Source of the DNA: Neospora caninum Liverpool | Lineage: Eukaryota; Apicomplexa; Conoidasida; Eucoccidiorida; Sarcocystidae | Length of the DNA: 64,000 nucleotides | NCBI RefSeq assembly: GCF_000208865.1 | Contig: NC_018390.1 | Span: 2,528,790-2,592,789, forward strand | Direction: 5' to 3' | Made by a program: the position numbers and the translations under genes | Notes under the pieces: model-generated | Seen by the model: the letters and a program-made list of their open reading frames with translations, nothing else | Databases searched by the model: none | What the model was told of the DNA's origin: nothing | In this document: positions 49,217-62,900 of the stretch, in pieces | Position numbering within the stretch: position 1 is the first letter of the stretch | Layout of the letters: the number at the start of each line of letters is the position of its first letter

Positions 49217-49321
49217 GAAAGGAGAGGCAGGAGAACGGAAAGGAGAGGCAGGAGAACAGAAAGGAGAGGCAGGAGAACAGAAAGGAGAGGCAGGAGAACA
49301 GAAAGGAGAGGCAGAAGAACG
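49217..49321. repeat. 5 x 21-bp purine-rich minisatellite
   Basis: Five tandem copies of GAAAGGAGAGGCAGGAGAAC plus one base. The last copy carries a substitution. It begins only about 20 bp upstream of the prefoldin start and is purine-rich on the plus strand, hence pyrimidine-rich on the prefoldin mRNA strand. Confidence 0.9.
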
Positions 49322-49812
49322 GGGGAGAAGAAACGCGAGGAAAGAAGAAAAGGAGAAGAAAACGATAGAGGGGCTGAGGACGGGGCAGAGGAACAAGTGT
49401 CTCGCAGCGCCAAGAAGGCGAGCGGAAGCCAAGAGACGAGAGAGGAAGACAAGAGACACAATACGAGAGGGCGGAGAAGGACGGTCGAAGCCGGGAATTG
49501 CGATGAGGAACAGCACTTCACAGGGACAGACGGGAACAAAACTGCATAGAGGCACCGACACAAAGGGAGAGACAAACCCGAGGGAGAAAAGACAGCAAAG
49601 CCAGGGATTACAAATGCAGAGACACTGGAAAGCACGAGTCGACTTCGTCCAGTGCGTCCGTCCTCGTTTCACACGGACTTAAGACACGCAAAAATCGGAC
49701 AAGAACAAGACTCGCTTCCGGCCCTTCTCGTTCTCTCCTTTTCATGTTTCTTTGGTGTGCAGGAAATACACCGTCCTTCTCTCCCTTCGCGTTTTCTTCG
49801 CGGTGCGAGCCG

Positions 49813-49820
49813 TGCATGCA
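49813..49820. promoter_or_regulatory. TGCATGCA palindrome in divergent promoter
   Basis: Perfect TGCATGCA between the divergent prefoldin and CEP104-like genes. The same octamer occurs in coding and intron sequence elsewhere in the window, so regulatory function is inferred only from its position and from known AP2 binding to this motif in apicomplexans. Confidence 0.35.
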
Positions 49821-51044
49821 AGCGATGCACACGCGAGGTCGGACGTGTGCAAAGTCGTGAAACGCTTCCTCGCCATGTGTTCGTTTTCTGGCGAAATCGC
49901 CGACAAAAGGTGAAGTGAATGATGACGAGAGAAAGGCAAGGAAGATAGCCGAGTAGAGATCTGCTCTTTCCTTTTGGAGAAACAAAATCAAGAGACAGCC
50001 TCCACGCCAAGCCGACAAACTCACACTGTTCCGGTTTCTGTATAGACACCTGAGAACGGGGAAACCTTTCCTTTTCCTTCGCTCCTGTCTCCAGCAACCG
50101 TCAATGATCGAGACCGTTGTTTCGGTAACTTCAGCATCGCCTCAGCACGAAAGTCGAGACGACACATGATGTTGCAGCTAGACAGGCGCTCAGGAATCAA
50201 CGGAGGGAAGAACACCTCAGTGTCCCTTCTCTTCGGCTTTTGACCTCGTTCTTCTGTGTGTTCCTTCTCCTCTGTCCGTTCTCTAACCTGCGTCTGTTCA
50301 TTCCACTCTTTCCTTCGTTTTTCGACTCTCGCTCCTGCTGTCGTCCATTCAGTCTGCCTGCTTGTCTCTCTGGCGAGCGCTGCATGCTTCGCCTCCTCCC
50401 GTGCTTCTAGTCATTGCTTCTCTTCTGCTCTCTTCCTCTCTGCGTTCGACTGCTCTCGCCCCCAAAAGCTCGTGCTCCTTACAATTACTTGCGCGTTTTC
50501 TTGTGTTTTCTTCGTTTCCTGCCGCTCTAGATACCACCCTCACGGCTTTTCCAGCTCTTCGTCCCTCCTTTTGCCTCTCTTTTCCCCTCTCTGTTTGTCT
50601 CCCCCCCCTCCTTTTCTTTCCCTACTTTCTCTCTCTCCGTTTGTCTCTCTTTCTCTCTCTCTGTTTGTCTGTCTTTCTCTTTCTGCGTTGCTTTCTATCG
50701 GTTGTTTGCGCTCTCCGAATGTGCGCGTTCTCAATCGTGAAACCTGAGGAACGAGCAGAAAAAGCAAACGCCTCTTGGGGCAGACACCAGGCCGGCTCTG
50801 GATGAGGAAGAAAGCGTGAGGACGGGGAACCCGACAACGGGCATTAGCCGTTTCACACCTCCTCGCTGGACCTTTCTCTGACAGCCGACAAAATCCACCT
50901 TCGCTTTTGTGCGGAGCGCAAAGGGAGAACAAAGCGAGGAAAGAGACAGCCTTATCAGGCAACCAAGAAAACTAAAACGGTGTGACGGAGGAAAGGCAAG
51001 AGAAGAAACCAGAGAGAAGTTCTGTTCGCAGGACGCGATTCACC

Positions 51045-54000
51045 ATGGGGATCCGCAGGAAATCTCGGAAGAAGAGCGCAAAGACGCGAAGCAGTTCGTC
51101 TTCCTCGTCGCCTTCTCCCACGGAGCATCCTGCCGGAGAGCAAAACCAGTCGGGTCCTGAGGCAAACGGCGACGCACCTGGTGAGAGGGCGACTCTAGTC
51201 TTGTTAAACGAAACCGGAACTTAGTACACCCGCATTACAGGCTGGTCTAAGGTCTGTAGCATTTCCTGTGCTCCTTAACATCACAGCTATCTAATCATAT
51301 CGTACCTGAACGGCATGTTCGAGCATATTATGCGGTGTTAAAAGTAACGCCATGCAAAACCGCTGGTCTCTCTTCCTTTCGAGCAGAGGCGCGGCAGCAA
51401 CATAGCCCCGCGCAAGAGATGCACGTGCTTCAGAGAGCGTAGAGTCGATTTACAGCCAACCGCAGCGGCGAAAAAAGAGTAACTGAGAAAGGAAGCAACG
51501 CTTGGAGACAAGGTGAACGGAAAAGCAAAGATCGTAAACGCGAACTGGAAAACGATACATGCATATGTATGTGTATATATATATATATATAGTTAGATGT
51601 AGAGAGGGAAAGCAGACACGCCGAGAGCGGAGTCAGACCCTGGAGAGTCCTCGGCGGTTTGCTGACGACAGCATGTCTTCGACAAAGGGCAGGAACGTGA
51701 GGAGCGAGGAAGAAGACGCAAAAAAGGGCGAAAACAAGACGCCATTTCTGTCGTAGCGTCCGGTACACTGCACAAGAGAAGACAGTGCTCTCTCTAGTTG
51801 TTCCAGCGAAGACGAAACGAAAAAGAGAAGCACCGGCCTCCGTGGTGGTTCCCTTAGTCTGCGCGTCGAGCGAAACACGCCGTTCATGAGTACGAGGGAA
51901 CGTTACAGTCGCATCCCGAGGAGAAACAGACTGAGTGCGCTCTTTTATGTGGCGGTGGAAGAAACACAAAAGAAGAATCTCTCCGCGTTCAAGCGAGGCA
52001 CAAAAAGGTGCAAACACACCACCACCGGTGTTTCTAGAGAGAGGTGAATGTCTTTCTTGTGACGAACCCAAACACGTGTCGCCGCCGAGCGATGCGCAAC
52101 TCGAAACCTTCACCCCCGTAAACAAACCCAAACAGCTTTGATGTTTGAGCGAGAAAGAAGGAACGGACTCACGCGTTTCAGGTGGACGTGCGAAATGCGA
52201 ACATTCCGGCGATAGCCGCACCCTTCTTCGTGTACCTGTCGCCAATCGGTGCAAGCGCGAGAGACACAGAAGGAACGAGAGAGAGGGAAAGCGAACAAGA
52301 GAGAGAGATAGCCGCTCCGTCGTCGCTGGAAAGAGGCTGAAGGTCTCCACAGCTCCGAAGGCGTAAACAAGTGGAGAAGCAAGAGCAGTGTTGGGGACCA
52401 GACAAAATACGGAGTGTTTGTCTTGCCACGTCCATGTATAACAGAAGAAAGTCTAACACAAGACGCCGACGGGCGTAAGAAGCCCCGCACGGGGAGTACT
52501 TCTCCGGCGGCGTCTCTTCCATAAGAAGTGGAAGAGAAGAAGCGAAGGCGCGCCTCATGAGAGGAGGCTCTCTGGCTGAGAGGCGTCGCAGGCGTCACGC
52601 TTTGTCTCAGGAAAGAGACTGGAAAACTTGAGAGATCCAGGAAGCTGGAGAGAGGCTGTCACAAATGTGGAGGAATTGACGAGCATTGGAACAAGGTTGC
52701 CGCAATCGAGGACACATGCGTCGTCCCCCGGATTGCTGCTGTGTTCTCCTTCTCACAGAGAGCGAAGGAGAGGGGCAGTCATTGGTGAAGAAACACTTTG
52801 AGACTCTTATACGAAGAAGGAGACTATGAGACTGGGCCACAGGTGTTACCTCGACGAGACAGCAGAACAGGATTTGAAAGACGCTGAAGGCATTGAAACG
52901 AACAACGTGGTTAACCACCGCCCCGGGGGACTCAGTCGTGCCTCCGACTCTCGAGGGCTTCCTTTGCGTCGCGTTTTCGCTGTAAAGTCGCGGAATTTCC
53001 CTCGGTTTTTTTCAGCCCCGCGCAGGCGCCTCTCGATTTACTTGTTGCCTTGTTTGTCCGGTATCTTCTTCATTTTCGTAGAGCATCCCCCCGAGCCTCA
53101 AGAGGCACCGGCGCTTCGCCTGCCGCTGTCGTCGCCTCTCGACCAAACCGCCGAGTTTCAGTCCCGGCTGTTGCAGCAATTGTTCCTCCAGCAAAACATG
53201 CTTCACCAGCAAATTTTAACTCAACAAGAAGAAATGAAAAGACAGTGGGAGCATCAGCGCGAGTGGGAGAGAGAGCAAGAGGAGAGGCTCGCCGGTGTAT
53301 GTACAGCTCAGGCATCCAGAGGGAGAAGCATGGCGAGTGAAGGCGGAGACGGGGCTTCCGAAGAATGCAGGAAGGAACAGAGGCAGGTGGAGAAAGATGC
53401 AAGGCAGAGAGAGAAAGAAGAGACGAATAACGCTCGCGAGGAAGACGCGCGAACCAAGGCAGAAGGGAGCACCGACGACGGCCGAGGCGAGGACGAGAGA
53501 GTCAGGCAAGAAGCAAGAAGCGACAGAGAGGAAACGTTAGTCGCGAAGATTAAAATGCTCGAGGCCCAGCTCGAGGCGATGCAGGCGAAACACGAGAAAG
53601 AGCGGAGAGACGAAGAACGGAAACAGGAAGAGCGGGAGAATCAGGAAGACGAAAAACAGGAGCACGAACGCGAAGAACAAATCTTGTCGAGACTTGAATT
53701 CTCAGTTGCTTACTGTTCTTCTTTCGAACCTCCCTATACACCCGAAATGCTCACACCCGACGGCTCACGAGCAGGTGGAAAAGGATGGCGATCCGCGCCG
53801 TACGTCTCGCCAGCAAACCTCCATCAACCTTCACAGTGTCCGAGGCCATCGTCGTATATCCCTATATATATATATATATATACTTGCTTTTTTATGTTTG
53901 CTTATGTATATGTCTATATATATATATATATATGTAGGTATATGAATTTCTAGACGTAGCTGTGTGTCTATACAATTGTAGGAAAGTCAATACGTTTGTA

Positions 54001-56876
54001 TTTGCGCGGCATGCTCGTTCACCCAGACAGGTGATCTGTGTGCTTCAGTGAAGTACCTGCGCATCCCGCGCCGCCCTTTGCGTGCGTCTCGGTGTTTCTA
54101 ACCGGATGCATCTCGAGGCGCATTCTTATGTTTCTGACTATACGGCTTTTGGACCGAAGGCGACGCGGGTTCTCTCTTTCTCTGTGTTTCTTTTCGCCGA
54201 GACACGTGTTCTCCGCTCCCTCGCCTCTGCATTCGGCTCTTTCTGCCGGTTTCATTCGCAGGCACTGCTCGTACCCTCAAGAAATCGGTCTCGCTCTCGC
54301 ATCGCCCGCGCAAATCAAGTTCCTTCAGCTCCTCTCGCACGAGTCGAAGATTGCGAGGAAAATCGAGCTCGTGAGACCTCTCAGCTCCAGCGGAGTGTGC
54401 CGCACTGCGAAGCGGTTTCTGGCTGTCTCACAGCGACAAAAGACGGAAACAACCGTTTGAGAGAACACAAAAAATTAGGCAGGAAATTGTGCTGGAGGGA
54501 GATACCGCACTCGTGCTTCTCAACGTCGTTTTGTTGTGGGGAATCCTAAACCCTCTACCCTCTCAACTAGGGGCATATACACACGGAGACCAGTCACGAA
54601 TGATCGTTTGCATGTGCGTAGCAAATGCGAAACAAAACAAAGGTTTTTAGCACCGGAGAGGAACCCAACCGCAGCGCTCTCTCATCTGTCGTGTGCTCCT
54701 TACCACAAGACAACCGGAGACCGAGAAAAAGCAAAACCTGCAGGAGACGCTCTCTCTGTGTCTCCCTGTGCTTCTTTTTCTCCAGTGGGTTGCTTCGCCT
54801 ACAGACGTTCCTCGTCCTTCTTCCTCTCCCTCCTCTCCTTCCGCTCCCTATTCCCCTGTTTCCTCGTCTTCTCTGTCTGAGGCATATCGGCGAGCGTCTT
54901 TTACTCGACTCGGCTACCTGCGCTTCAGCGCAAATGCGGAGTCTAGACACCGTGCGCGAGAGTTGAAGAGCGTGAATTTGCCTCGCTTTACAGATTGCCT
55001 CTTCATCAAACTGCTATTTGTCGGTCCTCATTGCCTGCCGGAGGTGAACTCGAGCTTTCAAGTGGTGAGAAAACCTCTTAAAATGCTGTGTCGCTTCTCG
55101 CGCAACTCACACCAAGAATCGAAGCAGCGTCTTCATTCCTCCTAACCTCTCCCTGTTGTCCGTTCTTTCGCCTTTGTCCTGTCGTGGCTATGCCATGATG
55201 CTTCAGCGAACAAGGCGGAGGTTCTCTCCGGCTTTCTCACCTGCGCGCATCTGATTGGAAAGTTTGTCTCGTCTCTCTCCTGTGTCTTCAGGCTACGTCC
55301 ACATCAACGCTTTGTCGCTCTATCTGCTGTCGGTTTCTCTTTGCTTCCCACATCGATAGTCTTGTCCTTTCAATCCTTTGCCCACCTTAGTTTTCTCTCA
55401 GTTTCTCGACGTGACCGGCACATGTCCTGTCTTCCTATCGTTCTTTCTTCATATCATGCTTCCAGTCCTTTTCTGCTTATCGCTCGTGGAAGCTTTCTTC
55501 TTCCTTTTCTTCCTCTCGCTCTTCCTACCTTTCGTCTTCTTTGCCTTCTTTTCTGACTTCCCTCTTGTTTTTTCTGTCTAGAGTTTAATCGCGGTAAACT
55601 GCCTAGGTCGGCCATTGCCGGGAACACTTGCCTCGCTGCTGGACTTGCCTCATGTAAATCCCGAGGAAGCGAAGACGATTGAGCACGACTTCAAAGCTCC
55701 CCTCGGTCCTCGCCGCCCCGTCTCGTCTCTGTCCTCCGTACGCGCAACCAGAAACGCCATCACGAGGAGCATTCGCTCCAGAAGAAAAACTACGCAGGAG
55801 ACCCGCGCACAGCAGAAACTCGCCTGGTCTCGGCAAGAGGGGAGAAGGCTCGGCGTTCTTCGCCTTGTCTGGTGCATGCGACGCGCGGAAAACGGAACGG
55901 AAAGGATCGTTTACACAAGAGAGAAATGGAAACAAACAGAAACGAACGAGAGAGGACAGGTCGCGAAAAAGAGCACATGCGGTCCCGCGCCTGCGTTCCC
56001 CAGAAGAACAGAGCAAGGAAGAACGGGTGCAAAGTAGTGCAGTTAGAATCGCAAAACGTAAAGACGAGAGACAAACGCTCCTCGAAGTCAAGTGTTCCGC
56101 TGCCTGGGTTTTCGCGAAAGTCGTGGTGTTCCTCTGTACATCACAAACACCAAATACACATGCTCCTATATTCAGTATCCAAAATACTCAAATGTCCCTG
56201 TTTATTCGATTTGAATTAGACCCCTGTGGGCAGACAACCGCGTCCAATGTAACGGCATGTTCCCCACGTAACAGTAGACGCCTTGGCGTCTTCCTCTCCT
56301 CGTTTTAAAAGGCTGCCGCCAACCGCCCCGTCTACATCGAGAGAAGCGATGTGCGGCATGCACGCGTGGTCTCGCCTCCTGCTCTCCTTTGTTCTTTTTG
56401 ATTCTGATTCCTGCGGTCGCAGCGCGATCAACGCCGCGAGAAATCGCCATCTTCTTTGCTTTCCTGTTCTCTTTCTGCGCCGCCTCCTCGCGCCTCGCCT
56501 CTCGGACACGCCTCCCGTGGCGGTCGTCCTCCTTCCACTTGCGTCGCGGTTTGCTCGTCCCGACCGAAACAGCCTCTGAGTGTCTATCTCGCGGAGAAAG
56601 AGAATCTCCTTTCCTCTGCGAAAAAGAAGTTCGTCGAGGAAGAAAACTTTGCCGCTGCCGTTCTCGTTCGCCAGGCGCTCGAGAAACTCGCAAAAGCGAA
56701 ACCCCACATTGTCGAGTTGGAGAAAACAGAAGAGTAAGCGGCAAGTTCCAATTTCTTGTTTCCAAGGACGTCAGGCGAGCGAAGCGCGAAAGCCGCCGCC
56801 GATCTGCTCTGTCCGCACTCCACTACATTCATTGATATACATTTCCACATATATATATATATATATATACCTGCGT

Positions 56877-56912
<36 letters not shown>

Positions 56913-59900
56913 CTCGTTTCGTCATGCTGAGGCAGGTGTGTTCGTACGTGGCCATTAAGAGAGCATTCGTGCAGCTTCTGTTTCGGTAAAGAAAGAGAAC
57001 ACTCAAGCTAAAACGAGGGAACTGGAACAGCGCTACGGTTCGTGAGACACCAGGTGCGTACATGTAGCTTCATATATATATATATATATGCATGGGTAGT
57101 TACACGGATGTATGCTTGTCGTAGAGTGTACATGTACGTAAACATGTGTTCATTTCTATGAATATTGCTGTCGCTGCTTCAGAGGAGCAGGGATCTACGC
57201 TTGCGTCGCCACACACCTAGAAGCATGTATATTCATATATATATGTATATATATAGATGAATATGAATCTATGTGCGTATAAGTATGTATACATGTGTGT
57301 AAAAAATATATACATGCATGTGTGTATAAATATATGCATGAATAAATATATGCCTGTAAGTATATATCTGTAGCGTTGTTTTTCGTGTGATTTTCTCTCA
57401 GGGATGCGGCAGCCCGGGAAGCATTTGAGGAGGCCAGGCGGGCGAAGGCTGAACTTCTTTCGTGGCAACTCTGTGTGAAGAAAACCGTCGCAGCTGCGCT
57501 TTGTTGCCCAGCTGATCCGATCACCCAGGCAGAAGAGCGAGAGGAGAAGACGCCGCTAAAAGACAAGCACCTCATTGAGCATCTTGCACAGAAGGTAGGT
57601 CGAGTGCCGGGAAGAAAAACCACGTAGACGCCGCAGGCGAGTTCGAATGCCGTCCAGGCCAAGGCCACGAGACACCAACAGTGAGAAAGAGAGCAAGAGA
57701 AAAAAAGAGAAAACCTAGAGAGTGTACGCCAGAGAGAATCGCATGCGAACGAGAAATGACGAAAAAACAGTTGGAGGAAGTCGAAAGAAAGAGTCTCAAG
57801 AAACGCACCTCTCCGGCATCGAGACAAGTCGACCGCTCGGACGGCGGCGAGAAAAGCGCCGTACCCTTGAGAGCCTCCGCACGAGTAGTTGCACTCGTTC
57901 TTCGCCGCTCTCTGGTTTCTGGGCTTTCGAGCGATTTGATTTCTTGTTCTCTCAAACTCCCCCGACCCCGCTGACTCCCCTTGCGTGTGCCTGAACTTGG
58001 CCTCGCCTGCGGTCTCCCAAGCCCCGTCGGTCTCTTTTTGTTCTCGCCATGTCTCAGCTTCCGTCGTCTTCCTCGTCCCAACTTTTCCGTCCCGACTCGG
58101 AAACCCTCTCTTCCGAGGCTTCTCCCCTCTGTCCCTGCGACGCTCGTCGTCTTCGTGAGGAAGAAAAATCTTACCGCGCCGTTCCCGTCAAAGTGTCGAG
58201 CGCCGGAGTTTCTGAAAGCGAAGCAGAACGAGAAGGCCGCACGAACGGCTTCCCTACTCTCTCTCCTGATGACATGCCCATTCGCCCGATGCACGCAGAT
58301 CAACAGAGACAGCTCCTGTTGCTGGAATCTCCAGAGCGCGACGCCTCCCAAACCCACGAGACGCCGAGCTCAGTAGGCTGTTTGTTCAACACTCGCGCAT
58401 GTACCAGAACATGTGCATCGGTGCCACGGGGTGTACGCGATAAGCGTCGCAGTAAATGTCGCGCAGCGTGAACCGCCCATCAGAAAAACCTCGGCGCCTC
58501 AGACGGAAGCCTGCCGGCTCCACGAGGGGAGGAAATGTGCCTCCCTCAGGGATGTTCAAAAAGTGAGGGTGGAGCTTTTGCGCCGCAAAGCAGAGAGAGA
58601 CTGAAGCCGAGATGCGGCATCTGCGACTCTCTTGGATCTGTCTTCTGTGTCGCTTTACCTCACCCCAAGGCCAGGAAACAGACTGTTGCGCACTGAGCCG
58701 CTGGCCGTTTGTGTGTTGGTGTGGCGGGCGATGCAGGTGAACTTCGTAGGGCAGATAAGGTCGGAAGATGTGGACTCTGCCTCGCTGCTGTCTCCCTTCT
58801 TCCCCCGAGATGTCGTGTGTGCGCTGTTCGCCGCGGACACTCCAACGCGTTCCGCGGCGCAAGAGGCCGTTGCTCGAGAGTTGGAGTCTCACCCCGGTGA
58901 GACAGAGGGAGAACCCCGAAGGAAGAGAGAACAGAAAGCCACACGCTGCTCCCTCAAGCATCGGCGCAGCGCAGGGGCGCGCAGGTGAAGCAGCGTCGAA
59001 CGGTGTAAGACCAGGGACGCAGCCGAAAACACGATTTGCCGCACGAAGCAGAAACACCAGAGGGGAAGAAAAACGAAGAAGCATGAGCGCAAGAGAGGAA
59101 GACAAACACCGAGGAAATGGACGGCGAGGAGGGGGAATGCTTGCTTTCTCACGTGTGTGTGTGTGTGTGTGTGTGTGCGTTTTGCAGAGATGATCACCGG
59201 AGAACTCTTTGTTGCTTTATGCCCGATCCTCCAACGCGCGTTTGCAGATAAGACGCTCAAGGTGCGTTCCTCTCACGCCGTCGCTTCGTCTCTGTTTTTT
59301 CCCCTTCTTTTCCAAACGAGGCTCCCCCCCTTTGCGAGAGCCGTTCCTCACATGCACTCCCTCGCCCCAGCCTTCTCAGCCTTTATTCGGCTTGCGCCCC
59401 TGGTGCCCAACCCCGGTAGCTCTGTGGTCTCTACGCTACCCCAGTCCCTGTCGTCGACCTGATTTTGTTGTCTCTCCAGATTTTCCTCGGCGGTGCGCAC
59501 CTCCTCTCGCTGTTCCTGGAGTCCCCGAGCCTTGCGTCTCGCCAGCTTCTTTCTCCACCCTTCCGAGGCGTGCGCCAGGAACTTCTTCTCCGCGTCGGCG
59601 GCGTTTTCTCAGAGCGCGCTCGAAGGCTCCTACTCCTCCTCTGCAAGTCTCATCCGGAAGTCGCTGGCGTGCTTGCAGGCGAAGTCTTTGAGCGTTTGAC
59701 CGCCGCCGGGAGGTCGCAAGCGCCTCCGAAGGACGCACCGAGCTTCGCGGCGTCGCGCAGTCTCGGCGGAACGCCCACGACCGAGCGCAAAGAAGAGGAC
59801 AAACGGAGACAGGGCGAGAGCCGGGGCCGCGGCAGAGGCGGCTTCCGACCAGAGACAAACATGAGAAGTCGAGGCGATCCAGCGGCTGGACACGCTCCCG

Positions 59901-62900
59901 TCCCTCAAAAGTAAAGTGCACAGATGCGCAGAGAGAGCAAGACAGAGGGCTCTGTGTGGCGGACTCTCAGCATTTGGATTTTTCCAAACACACTCGCGGC
60001 CCCGACCCTAATCACAGCTTACAGTCCTCATGTGTTTTCTGTTTGTGGGCGTTTGGTGTTCTCTCATCGACGGGTGCGTTTTAGTTTCGAACGAGAAAGC
60101 GTTCATTTGATAGTCCTCGTGTCAACCGCGTCAGAGGCGCGTTCGACCCGCGTCGGGTTCCTGTTTTCCTGCTGATCTCTCGCGCCGTCTGTTGGACGCA
60201 GTGTTTCCTCTTCCCTGGCGTCCGCTGGTCTGATGCATCCACCGGTCCTTTCTGTCTGTGTACAAACGGGAGGCAAACGGCGTGGCAGCGTCCAGGTTTC
60301 CTAGAGACGACGGTGCGCTTCTGTGGCGAACGTTAGATCGAGTCGCTGCCATCCGCTGCTTAGTGTCTCTGTTCGCTTGGCAGTGGTGCACAAAGAGTAA
60401 AGTCCAGAGTCGTCGTGGAGCCCATCTCTTCCTCTTCGTGTTCGTGTTCGCTTCGTGGCAGGTCAACACTTCAACTTCTTCAACTGTTTGTTTCCCTGAT
60501 TTCGGCCTTCTGCTTGGTGGAGCCTCTTGCTCCAGGAGGCCTTCCGCTTGCGCGCCTTCTCGACCTCTTGGAAGACTTGTTCCAGTCTGCCTCGGGCGAC
60601 ATTCGCAGTGCCGCAGTGCAAATCACAGCTCTGCTAATTCTTCAACTTCCGCACGCTTCTTCACAAGGCAAAATAAACAAGTTCATCGAGACGTTGAGAC
60701 CCAAACAGAAAGAGGTGAAAACAACTCCACGCCTTCTTCGAAGTTTCTCTGCCACACGACGCTTTCGCTGATCTCGTTGTTGTGTGAACCACCTCGAGGA
60801 TGTCCACCGAGTCCTCCAGAGGCATTGCCTTTCCCCTTCTTCTTTCCCGTCGTTTTCCCTCTCTTTTAGGAGCCTTTTTCACGCCGCCGCCGCCGTTTCC
60901 CCGGGGGGCGTCTCCTCTGTGTCTCCTCTGTGACTTTCCGGCATCTCTCGAGCTTTGCCCTCCGCCGTGCTTCCTCTCTGTACGGCTCTGCTCCGCGTGC
61001 GCTCAGTTGATCGCCGAGGAAGTGGTGCGACTCGAGAGTCCCGCCGCAGCGCCGGCGTCCTCACCTACGCCTCCCCTCCCTGCTTCCTCTCCGTTCCCGG
61101 TTAACGAGAGTTTGGCGATGCACGGGAGAGGAAGGAAGAGTGCCTCGCCATTCGCGAGACGCGGCAAGTCGAAGGCACCAAAGGAAAAGCGAGAAAAGGA
61201 ACCAGACACGAAGTCACGAACGCCCGACCCAGAGCGTAACGACACACCAGCGAAAGAGGAAAATGTAAGGCATCTCTTCCTTTCGTTCATTGATGCATAC
61301 CCCTGCCTTCCTCCTGTAGAAGATGTAGGGTCACCCGCTGTCGTGGAAGCTCCATGACGATGCGGGCTGCTGCCTTCTCACTCGCCTCTTCGATCTTTCT
61401 TCTCTGTGTCAGCCTCCCTCTCATGGGCGTCTCGCCTCACTGCTGCTCGGCGTCACACTCCAAAAAGGTATCGAGGAGGCGTCTTTTCGAGGCTTTCGCC
61501 CTTGCTCTCTCTGTTTGCCGCTCTTCCAGGTGCACGGCTCCGTCTCACTTCTGTCTTCCTCTCTTTTTTGTCTCTGCGAAGGTCCCCCACGGCGTGTGCG
61601 AATTTTGCCTCGAACGCTCTCCCGACCTCGCCGTTCCCTCCGGCATGGATTCTCACTTTCTTCTCAAATGTCCGTTGCTCACCTCCTGCCCTCACTGCCG
61701 GAGCATCGTCGAGGTAAGCCTTCGGCTGCTTTCTCTCCGTTTTCGGCCGTTCAGTAATTGTCTCGACAAGCGCCAACCACGGGGGGCCGGTGACCCAGAT
61801 CCGCCAGCGTTCTTCCGGATGCCAAGCTGCGGTTTCTTCTCTCCCTTCACATTCCCCAGACGCGCAGCCCCTCTTTCCCTCACCGCGTGTGTGGCGTTCT
61901 CTCTAGTGCCCGAGAGGCGAGTCCCGCGATCGCTCTCTGCCTCTTTGGTTCTTCCTGAATGTCTCTGCGTCTTCGCCCCTCGACACACGCGCGCGAGAAA
62001 CAAAACGAGCGAACCGGAACTCGAACCGCAATTGCAGCTCGACGTTTCCTCGTGTCCATTGCGTCGGGTTCGCAAATTCCGCCTGCGACTGCCTTCCTCG
62101 CCATGTCTGCTTTTCAGTCTTGTCTGTTTTCTTCCTACCCCCTCTCCATCTTGACTTTCTGCTCTTTTCTGCAGGTCGCCCTCCTGCCTGATCACTTGTT
62201 GACTGCATGCGCCAAGACGCGCGCATACATTCGGTGTGACGTGTGTCGGGCTGTCGTGCTGAAGACGCAACTGCGGGGACACAACCAACTTGGGTGTCGA
62301 GGTAAACGAATTCAAGAAGCTTCTTCGTTCTCTTCGTTTCTCTCGCCGTCTCCTCAGCTCCTCTTTTTAACAGTCGACGTCTCGTTCAAAAAAAGCCGTT
62401 ACCAAAATTTCACCAACAACCAGCGCATACACTCACATATACATACATACATACATACATACATACATACATACATACATACATACATACATACATACAT
62501 ACATACATACATACATACATTGAATGCTCGACTCCACAGAGAGTCTCAGACGCATGCCGTTGCTGGAGCAGAAGTCTCAAATGCGGTGTTTGGGCACCTC
62601 TGAGCACCCCCCAGGGAACGGGAACTGCATTTGCGCCCGGTGGAATTGCTCTCTTCTTTTCCTCCCTCCTTCACTCTTGCCTTTCTCTCTTCTGGTTGAT
62701 TGGGACCGGTGCTGTGCGCGCACCATGACACCTGGGAATGCCGTTGTGCGTTCCTCTTTTGTCTCGTGAATTCCTCGCAAACTTTTTTTTGAGTCTGCTG
62801 AATGCGAAGCGGAGTATAGTTGGCTGTCTCTGTTTTCCTTGTGCTTTTTCCCCTTCAAACGCACGGGTCTTCTTCAGCTCCGGCTCGCCCTGATCTTCAG

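Larger units (their letters stand above)
49197..51044. other. Divergent promoter region, prefoldin / CEP104-like
   Basis: 1.85 kb between divergent starts. Contents: a 21-bp minisatellite at 49217-49321, a palindromic TGCATGCA at 49813-49820 and a long pyrimidine tract at about 50550-50700 with mirror-like CTCTCTCTGTTTGTCT units. TGCATGCA is a recurrent coccidian motif and matches the site of some AP2 factors. Open frames here are low-complexity, and no additional gene was recognised. Confidence 0.6.

Noticed and set aside
62434..62521. Regular short repeats that could suggest a CRISPR-like or satellite array
   Set aside because: It is a simple ACAT tetranucleotide run without spacers, in an intron of a eukaryotic gene.
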